64,000 nt of DNA. Origin: Phragmites australis. Taxonomy: Eukaryota > Streptophyta > Magnoliopsida > Poales > Poaceae. Made by a program: the position numbers and the translations under genes. Shown in pieces: positions 48,043-59,378 of this stretch (position 1 is the first letter of the stretch; the number at the start of each line of letters is the position of its first letter). The notes below the pieces were generated by a model. That model was given only the letters and a program-made list of their open reading frames with translations. It ran no database searches and was not told where the DNA came from. The DNA lies in NCBI RefSeq assembly GCF_958298935.1, contig NC_084931.1, positions 15,465,334-15,529,333 of the forward strand. Direction: 5' to 3'.

Positions 48043-49060
48043 TGTTGGAGCAAGAGTTCGTCTTGCCCTAGCAGGTACGGCGAAAGTTTCTTCTAAGGAG
48101 GAGACTCAAGTTTGAAGACGAAGTTTGAGAGGAAGGAACACCACAAATGTATTGATAGTAGTAAAATGGGTCGGTCTAGGGGGGTATCACAACGTGGTTT
48201 AACACTTGGGCACCTTTGTGTACTACGTGTTGCCTTGAGCGTTCTCCTTCTGACCTCCTTTTTCAGATGACTACTACGCCCTATTTATAGGGTAGTACGT
48301 AGCTCAGTGTGCAAGTTATCACAATGTACAAATATCTAGAACCTGGCCAAATTACCAGGCCTTATCCCGGATAACTACTTTTTACCCTGCATAGAGGATA
48401 AATATCTACTATAGTAACTATTGTGGTGTCTGCACCCTGAGGGGTGAGCCGGTCGCCAATTGCGGCTCGGCGCCGCGCTGTCAAGGGTGTCAGGGGGCAT
48501 CCACTAACCTAGGTATTTAATGCCGATCACTTCCTTGCATGCAAAGGATGACCGGCGTTCCCCTTCTGGCCAATCTTTTTTGAGGCTTGATGACTCACCC
48601 TGTAGCCTTTGGGAAGCCTGCTCAAGCCCTGGAGATGGAGGCTTCGGGGGACGCATGGCTCTGGGAGATGGAGACTCCGTGGGAATCATGACTCTGGGAG
48701 ATGGAGGATTCGGAGGGCATGATTCTGGGAAATGGAGGCTTCGGGAGGCATGACTCCGGGAGATAGAGGCTTTGAGAGGCATGCTCCCTGGGCATCGGCT
48801 AGCTGAGCCATTAATCGCCCCTTGCCTCGCGTCGGGATGGCTGTAGGGGGTGCCCTTTTCTTCCCTGATATTATCTCTCGAGGCTGGCTGCATCTTTAGG
48901 CTTCGGAAGGCTGCATGGGCACCGGAGGGGTGGTCCGAAGGAGTCTGCAGCTTCTGAGGGCCAGGCCTCCTGCTGAGAGTCCGGAGGCCGAAGGCTCCAG
49001 AGGGACCTTTGATAGCGATCGTCAACCATTATCCTGAGGCTGGTCTATTTTCCCCCAACA
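48043..49060 (-). repeat. 5' LTR of the Tat-like element, complete
   Basis: 1018 bp, with TGTTGG and CCAACA inverted borders. TATAAATAGGG lies on the minus strand near 48290. An internal short tandem repeat of about 30 bp spans about 48625-48790. Confidence 0.88.
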
Positions 49061-49274
49061 CCAAACATTGCATAGTTTCAATTGAAAGTTGAAATTAGGG
49101 CTCACTTGATAGTTTCCAAAAAAAATTCTTATTTTTTAGCAATGGAAAGAAGCAGGTCTAGCTTCATCGCGGAATTGTCCAACAATTAAGTAAATAATGA
49201 GGCGACTGAGATACAGTAGGTCCCAAGAAAATTATCCTGTTATTCCCCCAAACCGATAGTGTGATGTGCAATAA

Positions 49275-49541
49275 GACTACTTCCAACGGTTTCCCTTCGG
49301 GGACAAAAATCTCGTCATGAAAGAATTTTCGTTCCCTTTAGCGCTCTAATAGTTTTACTTCACGGTTACTATCAGAAGGGATTCCTATGGTCATTCCCTT
49401 CAGAACGGGACTCTCTCCCCTTTGCATTTGCGATTCTTCTCGAAAGGAAGCTGTTGAAGATGAGAGAAAATAAAGAGAATGGGAATGAGGAAGGAAATCA
49501 GGAAGGGAACGAAATGAATGGAATATAGTTGGAGATGGTCT
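49275..49541. mobile_element. Tourist-like (PIF/Harbinger) MITE
   Basis: 267 bp with imperfect terminal inverted repeats: GACTACTTCCAAC on the left and GACCATCTCCAAC as the complement of the right end (10 of 13 equal). Both flanks are TAA (49272-49274 and 49542-49544), the target duplication expected for this superfamily. No coding capacity. Confidence 0.6.
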
Positions 49542-51358
49542 AACTATAAGTTAAGATTTTAATCTGCACCCACATACCTAACCCCACGTCTGATCTGGGA
49601 TTCTTGCCTTGCCGTCAGCAACTTCTTCAGCTCTCAGAGATAGCAGCAAGCAACCTTCCAATGGATGAAGAACCAACTTTAACAATCAAACCGGCTCTTG
49701 TAAGATCAAAATATTTAGGCACTTGTATACTTCCCAAATCAAGCCACAAGCTCCAATGCACCTGGCATACTTGGCAAAGAAGAATAGGTAGGATGTGTTA
49801 TTGTTAGTTTTTGAGAAACACTGCCAATCCATGAAGAAGAGACTAGTAATGTTTACAAGGGGTGACCGATCGGAAAGACGGGTGGTCTAGAAAAAGATGT
49901 GTTCTTGATTATGAAAGGTAGTTCAATGAAAATTGGTAAGTATTTAGATAGTCCATCCCTCAAAGCTTAACAAAAGGCTTCTGGTCATGATTGTTCTATG
50001 AACATAAACTATGAGAGGTCTCAAATACTGAGGCTAATGACCAAACTTAAGCTTATAACATCTTCCCCAGACATTTAAATTGTTATCTCCACAGAAAAAT
50101 CAGGATAAAAAATCGGAGAAGAAATACAACCCTATTGACCACATGCCATTGTGGTGACTCGAAAATCATTCAGCAAAAATAGAATATATATAATCAAAGG
50201 AAACTAGGAAAGAAATCTAAACATAATAAAAACAAAAAAATATTTCATGTAAAGAGCATTTACATATGGTAGCAATTAACAACAGAAAATATTGTTATAT
50301 CAGGAAAAATGAACACTTTGGTCTGTTGGCTTAGTCTTACTAAATTAAACACTAGTATGTTCCGTTGTTATTTCACGGTATCCACTACCACAGAACTGGA
50401 AACTCTAACAGATTTCTGGTAGTGATCTGATATGTGCTTACATAATAGATCCTTCGTAGCCAGATTCTAACAGCTTCTCACTTTAATGCATCCGAGGGTA
50501 ATTATTTGTGTAACATCTCACTAAACTTATATGAGTGCCAGATTTCATAAACATAAATGTGTACTGCAGTATCCTCATAACTACTTTTTTGTATTATAAC
50601 GCTCCTCCCTTGGTGCATGATGTGAATCATTCTCAGTGAGAAGTGTCTTTCGAATTATGCATGTTCCATTGCCAAAAAAATACAGATCATGCTTTCATAT
50701 TTCTCTCTGGCAAGTACACAAGCATGTGCACTGAATCTCCATTTGGGAAGGCATTTTTTTCTCTCTTTGCAATAAGCACATTTTCCATACCGAGCTGAAC
50801 ATCTAAAAGTACACCATGCTGAATAGTAGGACCACCATTATACCATCTACATTACCAAGAGCAATCACAATTTGGTTCAGCATAAACCATGATGGGGAAT
50901 CTAATTCTGAACATGATCGGTAACATCTTCAGGAGTCATTGTAGACAGATTTGATGCTGGTGGTCACCAGCCTTCATGCAGGCATGTATATGGTAAGATA
51001 CCATGAACAAGCATATGATGTTGCATGTTCAGCAATCCGTAAGGCATAATAAATATTTTACGGTACATAAAAGCTAAAATTCCTAAAGAATACGTAATTG
51101 CATGCCCTTGCATTTGATACTTGATACTCACCGCAACCTTGTTCGTTCAAATTTTCATTAAAAATATGCTTCTGACTCACATCTGTGACTTCCACGTTCG
51201 TGATTCAGGGAGGCGATTTTGAATCGCGTCCGTGATTTTCACCGCCCTGTCTACCGGCGGCGCATGGCTGTTCACTGTCCGAAAATACAGCACCTGGTTG
51301 ACGGCGGGTTCTCATCTGGAATCTCCGGCATGAACTCCTTCTACCGGCAAGACTGCCA
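49542..51358. other. Low-repeat AT-rich region without supported genes
   Basis: No protein domain, RNA gene or element border was recognised. A 67-codon frame at 49604-49807 (MPCRQQLLQLSEIAASNLPM) has no recognisable relatives and no supporting signals. Confidence 0.4.
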
Positions 51359-51835
51359 GTGATGAAGGCTCTCCGTCTGGCCATGACGATGGATCCAGAT
51401 GATTGGGCGCAGCAACTGTCGCCTCAAGGCTCGTTGTTTTCCCCTGTGTGCGAGACGCCCTCCACACAGGAATTCGTGGATGCCGCCAAGGAGGCCGGCT
51501 TCTCGCTAGAGATGCTTCTTGAGGCAGAATTGATGGTGCAGCCGAACTCTGGGCCTAGGGATTGCTCGCTGGCTGCAAAAAATTGTTGATGCTGTAGTGA
51601 GGCACCGCCCCGAGCCATGGCGAGGTCCCCTCCCGAAACCGGGAAGAAAAACTCGCTCGTCTTCCATAGGGCCAAAGCCGGTGCTCTTATCAGATATCCT
51701 CGATGCCGACTCTTGTTCCCACTCGTCGAGGCAAACGCGAACTGCTAAAAAAGTTTCCATCCTGGATATCACATCAATCAAGGAGCCATGCAAGGTAAAT
51801 TATCAATATTCGATTTCTTGGTTCGCAGGGGACGC
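51359..51835 (+). other. Unidentified exon-like ORF region
   Basis: A frame from 51359 (MMKALRLAMTMDPDDWAQQL) runs 76 codons through FVDAAKEAGFSLEMLLEAEL to a stop. An overlapping frame then continues with RHRPEPWRGPLPKPGRKTRS and SDILDADSCS to about 51797, where AAGGTAAAT could be a splice donor and TTGGTTCGCAGGG downstream an acceptor. The composition looks protein-coding (GC-rich, balanced), but I do not recognise the family. It may be a host gene fragment, a captured fragment in a DNA transposon, or the remnant of a gag-like protein. Confidence 0.35.
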
Positions 51836-51948
51836 GGCTTCCTTGCTCCAATTTTCCTGCATCAATCAAGGAGCCATGCAAGGTAAATTATCAATATTCG
51901 ATTTCTTGGTTTGCAGGGGACGCGGCTTCCTTGCTCCAATTTTCCTGC
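51773..51948 (+). repeat. 88-bp tandem duplication
   Basis: Two units (51773-51860 and 51861-51948) differ at one base (TTCGCAG versus TTTGCAG). Each contains the sequence from ATCAATCAAGGAGCCATGCA to TTGCTCCAATTTTCCTGC, including both the donor-like GGTAAAT and the acceptor-like GCAGGG. Confidence 0.97.
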
Positions 51949-52476
51949 TGCGGTCCCTCCTCCCGCTACGTGGTTCTTTTCTATCTGTTCCTATTTCTGT
52001 AAAAAGTATTTAACTTTTTATCACTTTATCAAAATAGTAATTACTCACTGAGAATAATAAATAGATCTTTCTAAATCTATGGCAGTGTACATAGTAATAA
52101 ATTTGCCACTTCTATTAGATTACAGGGTGATAAAAAATCAGATACCCATTCAAGCGTCCGTCCGTCCGTCCGTAACGACTTCAACTTCCTCACGTTTCTA
52201 AAACAAACAGCTCCGTCCGGCGGTAACAGTAAAAGCTTGGCGCCAAATGAAAAGACTGGGAACCAACAACGGCGCCAAATCAACACATCCAGTGCGTGAA
52301 ATTGTTTATTCATCTAAGTATCTCCTGTCAATACTTAGCTTGACATCTTTGCGTAATCTCACATATCCCAACACAGAGGCTGGTTACAATACGTCGATGG
52401 CATCAGAGATGCATCAAGGTACTGGACACATGAAGGATATTTCTGAAGCAATAAGTCATCAGCAACGGCATCAGAG
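51949..52476. other. Spacer upstream of the FAR1-like pseudogene
   Basis: Mostly AT-rich with a (GTCC)n-like run near 52155. An approximately 67-bp imperfect duplication begins at about 52399 (GGCATCAGAGATGCATCAAG), the second copy of which runs into the presumed first exon. Confidence 0.45.
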
Positions 52477-54620
52477 ATGCATCAAGGTACTGTAGACATA
52501 ATGGGTAATGCTGAAGCAATGGAGTCATCAGCAGCTTTCATGACCCTCAATTCTCCTCGTAACCTCGGAGTGACATTTTTCGAAGAAAACCTGGGAACAT
52601 CACAATTAGGAAATGTAAGTTATCTTTATATCTCTCTCCTATTTTTCAATCCTGAATGAATCTAGTTAAAGTTTCTGCAAAATTCTAAATCTGTCTCTTT
52701 GTTACCTTTCAATGTGCATACTCAGTTCATTTGATATCCTTTCTCCATCATTAAATATTGCTGTGAAAAAATCAGGATAATGGAAATATTGGTGTTTCTC
52801 AAAGAAATGATTGTCCTGAAGACTTGATACCAAAGATTGGCATGAAATTCAACTCCGAGCAAGATGCTTATGATTTTTTACAATGCTTATGGTTGGGAGT
52901 TAGGTTTTAGTATTCGAAGGAGTACCTGCCATTATGTGGGTAGTTCTTCCATAATAAAGACCAGAACATTCTGTTGTTCTCGTGAAGGTACTGTTCATTT
53001 CTTGTACTACAACATATAGGTATCCTTTTAGCAACATGTAATTTTAAATAAATTTGTTGCACTAAACAGGGACTCGTGGCATTGACAAAACATCACAATT
53101 AGCAGATTACGGTAAATGTTTCAATAGACCTGAGACACGGTGTAAGTGTCAAGCATGTATGAAGATAAGCCTTAAGGATGGATTCTACTTTGTCTACCAC
53201 TTTGTGTCTGAGCATAGCTACAATCTTGCTACTAGAAGCCAGGCCCACCAACTAAGATCACAAAGGCAAATTAATGACGTACAAATTTAAAGGGTAGAAC
53301 TTGCAAAATCTGTAGGCACTTCTACTAAAGCAGCTATCGATCTAATTGCAAAAGAGGTAGGAGGGATTGAGAATCTTGGATTCATTCGTGTAGACATGAA
53401 GAATAGATTATATACAAAGAGATCATTGAAGGTACACCAAGGTGACACCGGAGGGGTTTTAGAATATATGGAGAAAAAAACATCAAAAAGATGTGAAGTT
53501 TTTCTATTCTATTCAAGTCGACGAGGATGATTTGATAACTAGCATTTTCTGGGTGACTACTAAGCTTTTGGTGATGTTGGCTTCGACACAACATACAAAA
53601 AATTGGATGATGGTTGTCCTCTTGGTTTGCTTGTTGGGGTAAATAATCATAAGAAAACTACTGTTTCTGGTGCTGCACTTCTATACAATGAGACTGCTGA
53701 GAGTTTTGTTTGGCTATTTAGAACGTTTCTAAATGTAATGTCCGGAAAGAAACCACAAACAATTTTGACAGATGAAGATGCAGCCATGGCTAAAGCAATC
53801 ATGATAGTTCTACCAGATACTCATCACAGGATATGTGTCTGGCATATGAATCAGAATGCATGCAAGCACCTTGTTGGAGTTGTTAAGGACTATAAGAAAT
53901 TTTATATTGAATTCCAGAACTGTATTTATGATCAAGAGGAGGAAAAATTTATAAATGCATGGAACCAATTGATTAACAAGTATGAGCTTCAAGGAAACAA
54001 ATGGCTTGAGTGACTTTTTCACAGAAGGCATCAATGGGCATTAGTATATGGCCGAAACAAATTTTCTGCTGATATGAGTACTACCCAAAGAAATGAAAGC
54101 TTAAATAATGAATTGAAGGGTTATATTAGTGTAAAATATGACATGCTTACTTTCTTTGAGCACTTAGATAGGTTGGTGGGAGATAAAAGATATGAAGAGG
54201 TTAGGTATGACTTCAGAGCAACGCAAAAGTGAACCGAAACCAAAGGTAGAATTGACAATATTAAGGCAAGCAGCAAAAGGCTATACTCCAGCAGTATTTA
54301 AATTATTTCAGGAACAAGTGTTGCAGACTTTAAATTGTGACCTATTCTGCTGTGGTGATGATGACATGGAAAAGGTGTACACAATAAAAGCTCATGGTAA
54401 GCATCACAAATATATTGTCAAATTCTCTCCAATTGAATCAAGAGTCAAATGCAGCTGCAAGAAATCTGAAATTTGTCGGTATTCTATGTTCTCATGCACT
54501 GAAGTTACTCGACATCAATAACATCAAAAGAATTCCTGAACACTATATACTTAGGAGATGAACAATTGATGCTAAAGTCTTACATATAAGTAGCAATCCT
54601 GAAATGCATGATGATCCTAA
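52477..54620 (+). pseudogene. FAR1/FHY3-related (FRS, MULE transposase-derived) gene, disrupted
   Basis: Three exons can be modelled: 52477-52614 (donor GTAAGT), 52776-52987, and 53070 onward. A FAR1 DNA-binding domain (IPKIGMKFNSEQDAYDF; TRCKCQACMKI; VYHFVSEHSYNLA) is followed by the MULE transposase domain: DVGFDTTYKK, LGLLVGVNNHKKT, AALLYNETAESFVWLF, ILTDEDAAMAKAI, HRICVWHMNQNA. After that come a TTQRNESLNNELK region and a SWIM zinc finger (KCSCKKSE...GILCSHALKLL). Lesions are an extra T in a T-run near 52878, a TAA near 53288, a frameshift near 53475, a TGA near 54012, a shift near 54230 and one inside the SWIM motif near 54465. Intact relatives are phytochrome-A signalling transcription factors or MULE transposases. 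No flanking terminal repeats were identified, so either origin is possible. Confidence 0.85.
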
Positions 54621-54874
54621 AATAAATCTATCAAATCGCTAGTACACATTAAGCAGAATGTTGGTTCGAATAGCTACCCGAGTGTTGGGGATGATCTCCC
54701 GCCCCCCTTCGTATCGCAAGTCGCCAACGAAGGTGCATCTAGAAACATTAATAATAAATGTATGTGTACTTGTGAAGCCTTGCACGGAAGGGTGGGGATG
54801 GCAGAGGCCCTCCGCCCCCTTTTCTCCGAACTCCGGGATGCTCCAATCCCGGCTGAGGGGCTATACTCCAGCGG

Positions 54875-55535
54875 CTATGAATTCTTCGACGAGGTCCCGG
54901 GTGGACAAATACTTCGCGCATCTGGCGAAGGCTTCAAGAGCAGGCCGCTAAGACGCCTTCGATTGCACGTCGGGGCGCGGTTCCCCTTCACCTCTTCGCA
55001 TTTTGAAACAAAAAATTCCTGTTGTTCCACTTTGTGGTAGAACCACCATTGTGTCCAGTCCTTCGGCCATTTATTTTTGTACACAATGGGCGTGGACAAT
55101 CCAGCGTGATAAGCGAAGTTTAAACACCCGTAATGTGCTTCACTCTGCACGCTGCGGGCGAATACGAGCTTCTGTTGGTGATGAAGTTGGTGGGCAGCGG
55201 CCAAGGCCTTGGCTGACGCTTTTGCTCCTTCGGATCGAGCAGCCCAAGCGAATAAACCTAGCCTCACAATGGCATTGGGCGTGAGCTGGTGTAGGTACAG
55301 TTCAAATAATTTCAATACCTTGGTCACCATATCATCGCAAGGGAAGCGGAGACCTGCGCGAAAATAGTCAACGAAGACAACAGCTTCGTCATCAGCAGGC
55401 TCTGACATCTCGTGGTTCCCTGGGAGCCTAATGTCTCAGTCCTTCCTTCACAAGGCCGACCAGCACATCGTCATCTCCTTTCGATTGCTTAATCCAATAT
55501 GTCTTTGGGCGGTTCGACCTAGCCTTTGGCGCCAT
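54875..55535 (-). pseudogene. Antisense accessory ORF of Tat copy X (start region)
   Basis: The minus-strand start at 55535 encodes MAPKARSNRPKTYWIKQSKG. A DDDVLVGLVKEGL stretch and, after a short deletion with a frameshift, EPADDEAVVFVDYFRAGLRF and KVLKLFELYLHQLTPNAIVR follow. This is a putative gypsy-type transposon (PF04195-like) domain and is nearly identical to 63564-63992. It runs opposite to the LTR-defined orientation. Confidence 0.75.
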
Positions 55536-55817
55536 CACGCTGAGTTGAAAAATCTGTGATGCTGAGAAACTTGGAAGCAAGAGAATGCGACGCTTCGTAC
55601 AAGAGCAGCAGCTTAAGCAATGGAACGCGGTAAAAAAAAATCACCTTGCACCTGTATTTACAGCAGTGAAAAGGAGAGTAGTTAAAACGAGACGCATCGG
55701 AATTCGAAACAAAGCCGGAAAAGACGTTTTAGTGTCCAGCGAAGACGTTTAATGCCCATTGACGTAACGATTGTTGAGGTGCAAGATGGTCATACCAAAA
55801 ACAAAAAAAACATAATA

Positions 55818-55839
55818 TATATATATGTGTGTGTGTGTG

Positions 55840-55896
<57 letters not shown>

Positions 55897-55907
55897 ATAT
55901 ATATTGT
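55818..55907. repeat. Compound (TA)n(TG)n microsatellite
   Basis: Alternating blocks of TA and TG dinucleotides over about 90 bp, between the antisense ORF and the 3' LTR of Tat copy X. Confidence 0.97.
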
Positions 55908-56056
55908 TACCGCAACCAACAGTTCAGACGGGACTCTACAAAAATACAACCTGCCCCCGCAAGCCTTCAACGGGCTGAAGGGGACGGCGTTAAGACACAT
56001 CTTTCGGTTTACAGGCTCGGCCCATTGAAGATGAACCTTACCCGTAGGGGGGCTAC

Positions 56057-56545
56057 TGTTGGGGATGATCTCCCGCCCCCTTCGTATGGCAAGTCGAAGT
56101 CTACCGATGGCTAAACACTCATGGGTGTTGCAGGAATGTTTCAGGAAATGCAGGCGAAGACCATAGCGTACCTTTGGTCGAAGCCCCAAGGTTGGCCCAT
56201 GTCCTCCATCCGTGCGGGCGAAGGCCAGGACGGACCTTCGGTCGAAGCCCGGAGGCAGGTTTGCGGTTCTTGCTGCCCGTGTCGGTGAATGCATCGATAG
56301 GCCTTCGGTTTGAATCCGAAGGTCGACTGGCGATTCTGCTGACCGAAGGGTGCGAAGGTACTAGCGTATCTTTAGCCGGAGGCCGAAGATCGACTCATAG
56401 CGCTGGAGAGCAGGAGTGAAGCTTGTCGCGAACCTTCGGTTGGAAACTGGGGAGGAGCCTTCAGCGTAGCCATGAGATTGGCCAAAGATCACAAATGGAT
56501 GTCGAGGCCCATTTAATTGCACAGGGCAGAGTTGTAATTATGTAA
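56057..56545 (+). repeat. Tat copy X 3' LTR, truncated
   Basis: Begins TGTTGGGGATGATCTCCCGC directly after a purine-rich tract. It contains several TTCGGTCGAAG-type motifs. It passes without an LTR end into reverse transcriptase coding sequence at about 56545. Confidence 0.75.
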
Positions 56546-59378
56546 ATGTACTTGATTGTACCACAAGGTTTGTCCGAAGGATGATTTTCCATTCCCTAGA
56601 ATTGATCAGATGGTGGACTCTGCTGCTGGCTGTGAAATGCTGAGTTTCCTGAATGCATACTCTAGGTACCACCAAGTTTGGATGGCGAAGGAGGATGAGG
56701 AGAAGAGAAGTTTCAGATGCTCCTTCGGCATATAATGCTTTGTGAGGATGCCCTTCAGCCTACAAATACTGGCGCTACCTTCACCATGTTGGTGCAAATA
56801 GTGTTAAGTTCACAAATAGGGCAAAGTGTCCTGGCATACGTTGACGACATAGTGGTCAAGAGTGCCAAAAAGAGCCAACATCTCGAAGACCTACGGGAAA
56901 CCTTCGGAAATTTGCAAAGGGTAGGGCTAAAGCTAAATAATAAAAAATGCGCCTTTGGAGTACAGTCCGGAGGCTATTAGGGTTCTTGGTGTCGAAGAGG
57001 GGCATCGAAGTAGAACCCAAAATCCAGGCAATAATAGACATGAAACCTCCGCAGAGTAGAAAACAAGCAGAGCGCTTGGCAGGCAGGTTGGCGGCGCTAA
57101 ATCGGTTCATTGCAAAATCCGCAGAGCGAAGCCTACCTTTCTTCAAGACATTAAAAAGCTCTGACCCATTCAAATGGGGCGCGGAGAAGCAAGAAGCCTT
57201 TGACGAACTGAAGAACTATCTAACGAAGCTCACAACCCTATCCAGTCCCGATCCTGATGCTGATTTGTTGTTGTACATAGCGGCATCCTCTTCGGTAGTA
57301 AGCAACGTACTTGTGCAGGAGAGGCAAGAAAATAACAAGCTACAATAGTTTCCAATATTATGTGTCGGAAGCTCTTGCGGGCCCGAATAGATTCTACATC
57401 GAAATGGAAAAGGTGGCATATGCATTAGTAATGGCATCGTGCAAGCTTCGCCATTACTTCAAAGCTCACAAGATTACAGTGTCAACCTCCCTACCCCTTC
57501 GCGACATGTTTGAAAATCGGGAAGCTACAGGAAGGATGGCAAAATGGGCTGCAGAGGTCGCCCCACTCATGATAGTTTTTGTGGAAAGAACAGCGATGAA
57601 GTCCTAGGCATTAACGGACTTCGTAGCAGAATGGACGCCACTTGCCGAAGCCCCGGTAGAAAAACCATCGGACCGGTCTGGATTGCATATTGCGATGGGG
57701 CCTAGGGGGCCACAGGAGCAGGTGCGGTGGCGGTACTATCGTCTCCTTCGAGGGTAAAATTAAGATATGTTGTCAGACTAGAATTTTGATTAACAAACAA
57801 TGTCATGGAGTACGAATCCATCCTCCTTGGACTTTGCAAGGCGAAAGCTTTGGGTGCTCGAAGGGTACTGGTTAAGACAGACTCTAAAGTAATAGCAAGC
57901 CAGATTGACAAGACATTTCAGACAAAAGAACTATAGCTTTTTAGGTATAGGGCAGCAGTCCAAAGCATGGAAAAGCACTTCTTGGGGTTCATGGTCAAGA
58001 GTATATCAAGGAATGACAACTTCAAAGTAGATGACCTCGCAAAGGCTGCAACACAAAATGTGCCAATACCGCCATATGTATTCTACCAAAAGTTGAGCAT
58101 GCCAGTTGTAGGCAACTCTTCGTGGATAACACGTTCGGTTGCTATAATTGAAAGCGAAGATTGGCGTTCTCCAATAACGGCTTACCTTTGTGGCTATTAT
58201 GAGCCCGAAGATAATGTTGAAGCGAAGGGTATGGCATAAAGAGCTAGAAACTACAAAACTGTGGGAAACGATTTGTACAAGGTCTGAGTCTGTGCACCTT
58301 TACTGCGATGCATATCTCAGGAAGAAGGACAAAGTTTGCTGAGAGAAATACATGGGGGACTTTGTGGCTCACATGTAGGCACTCGAGCCTCAATCGGAAA
58401 GGTATACAGACAAGGATTCTTTTGGTTGAAGGCACTCAGTGATGCGGATTACATAGTCCGAAGTTGTATGCAATGCCAGTACTGGGCGAAGGGGTCAAAC
58501 AGACCATCAACGAAGACACAACTCATTCCACCAAGTTGGTCGTTAACACGGTGGGGAATTGACATTGTCGGCCAGCTACCGGCCGCTCCAAGGAACTTAC
58601 GCTATGCTGTCATTGCAGTTGAATACTTCTCCAAATGGGTGGAGGCAATATCACTCGTGAATATAACATCAAAAAATATCAAAAAATTCTTGTGGAACAT
58701 CATCTGCCGTTTTGGAGTCCCGCGCGAAGTGACTGTGGACAATGGCACCCAATTTGATAGTGCAGGATTCAGGCATTTCTGCGAAGTCTTGGGAATCGAA
58801 GTCCATTTTGCATCCATATATCGCCCACAGTCAAATGGAGCCGTGGAAGGGAAAACGGCATCGTCTTCGCTGGTGTTGCGAGGCGTCTGCAAGGCCTGGC
58901 AAAAGGAAAATGGGTCGAAGAGTTGCGGAAGGTCTTATGGTCTGTAAGAACAATAGTAACAAGACCGACCGGTTTCGCACCATTTCGCCTGCTCTTCGGC
59001 GATGAGGCGATGACTCCATAAGAATGTAAGAACAAATCATTTAGGGTCATAAATGAATCAACGCAAAGCGAAGGATTAACAACAAAAGATGCGCTCGAGG
59101 AAGTGAGATTACAGGCTGACGAAAATTTGAACAAATACCAGGAGGAGACTAGAAGATGGAGAGATAAGAAAATATCCTTAAAGAACTTCACCCCTGGTGA
59201 TCTAGTACTGCGAAGACTCAACAATGCTTCATCAGTGGAAAAACTGCAAAGTAAGTGGGATAACCCTTTCTTGGTCAAGAGGTCGTTAAGGCCCGGTTCA
59301 TATCACTTGGCTACTCTGGAGGGTGAGGAGCTCCCGCATACATGGAATGCGGACAACCTTCGCAAGTTCTATGTGTAG
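56546..59378 (+). pseudogene. Tat-lineage Gypsy pol: RT, RNase H, second RNase H, integrase (copy Y)
   Basis: RT starts mid-domain (VCPKDDFPFPRIDQMVDSAA) and has AYVDDIVVKSAKKSQH and LGFLVSKRGIE. A first RNase H follows (TTLSSPDPDADLLLYIA; SEALAGPNRFYIEMEKVAYA). A second RNase H is visible at about 57680-58090, with YCDGA, NNVMEYESILLGL and VKTDSKVIASQIDK supplying the catalytic acids. Such a second RNase H after the first is diagnostic of the Tat lineage. Integrase shows the zinc-binding part (GGLCGSHVGTRASIGKVYRQ...CMQCQ), the core (IDIVGQLPAAPRNLRYAVIA; VTVDNGTQFDSAGF; YRPQSNGAVEGKT) and a C-terminal part ending NADNLRKFYV at 59378. Numerous stops and frameshifts; gag and protease are missing. 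Confidence 0.9.

Larger units (their letters stand above)
41352..49060 (-). mobile_element. Tat-like non-autonomous Gypsy element without pol
   Basis: Two LTR copies (48043-49060 and 41352-42319) bracket 5.7 kb. Orientation is minus: the LTR starts TGTTGGGGG, carries TATAAATAGGG on the minus strand, ends CTCCAACA, and is followed after one base by TGGCGCCGTCCGTGGGG, the primer-binding region typical of Tat/Grande/RIRE2-type elements. A GTGGGTAC polypurine-like end precedes the other LTR. No RT, RNase H or integrase is seen. The interior holds an antisense acidic ORF near the 3' LTR and large tandem-repeat blocks. It is best described as a large non-autonomous derivative depending on proteins of a related element. 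Confidence 0.82.
54683..56545 (+). mobile_element. Tat-type Gypsy element, internally deleted remnant (copy X)
   Basis: It starts with the first 40 or so bases of an LTR (TGTTGGGGATGATCTCCCGC, from 54683) and jumps at about 54724 to sequence from the 3' interior. It then runs through the start of the antisense ORF and a TG/TA microsatellite to a polypurine-like AGGGGGGCTAC and a second LTR start at 56057. Gag and pol are absent, so most of the element was deleted between a short LTR stub and the 3' interior. Confidence 0.75.

Noticed and set aside
49604..49807. 67-codon ORF in the quiet region
   Set aside because: No recognisable relatives, no splice or promoter support; length is within chance expectation.
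55749..56294. ORFs with Val-Cys or Thr-His repeats
   Set aside because: Generated by the TG/TA microsatellite; no coding signal outside it.
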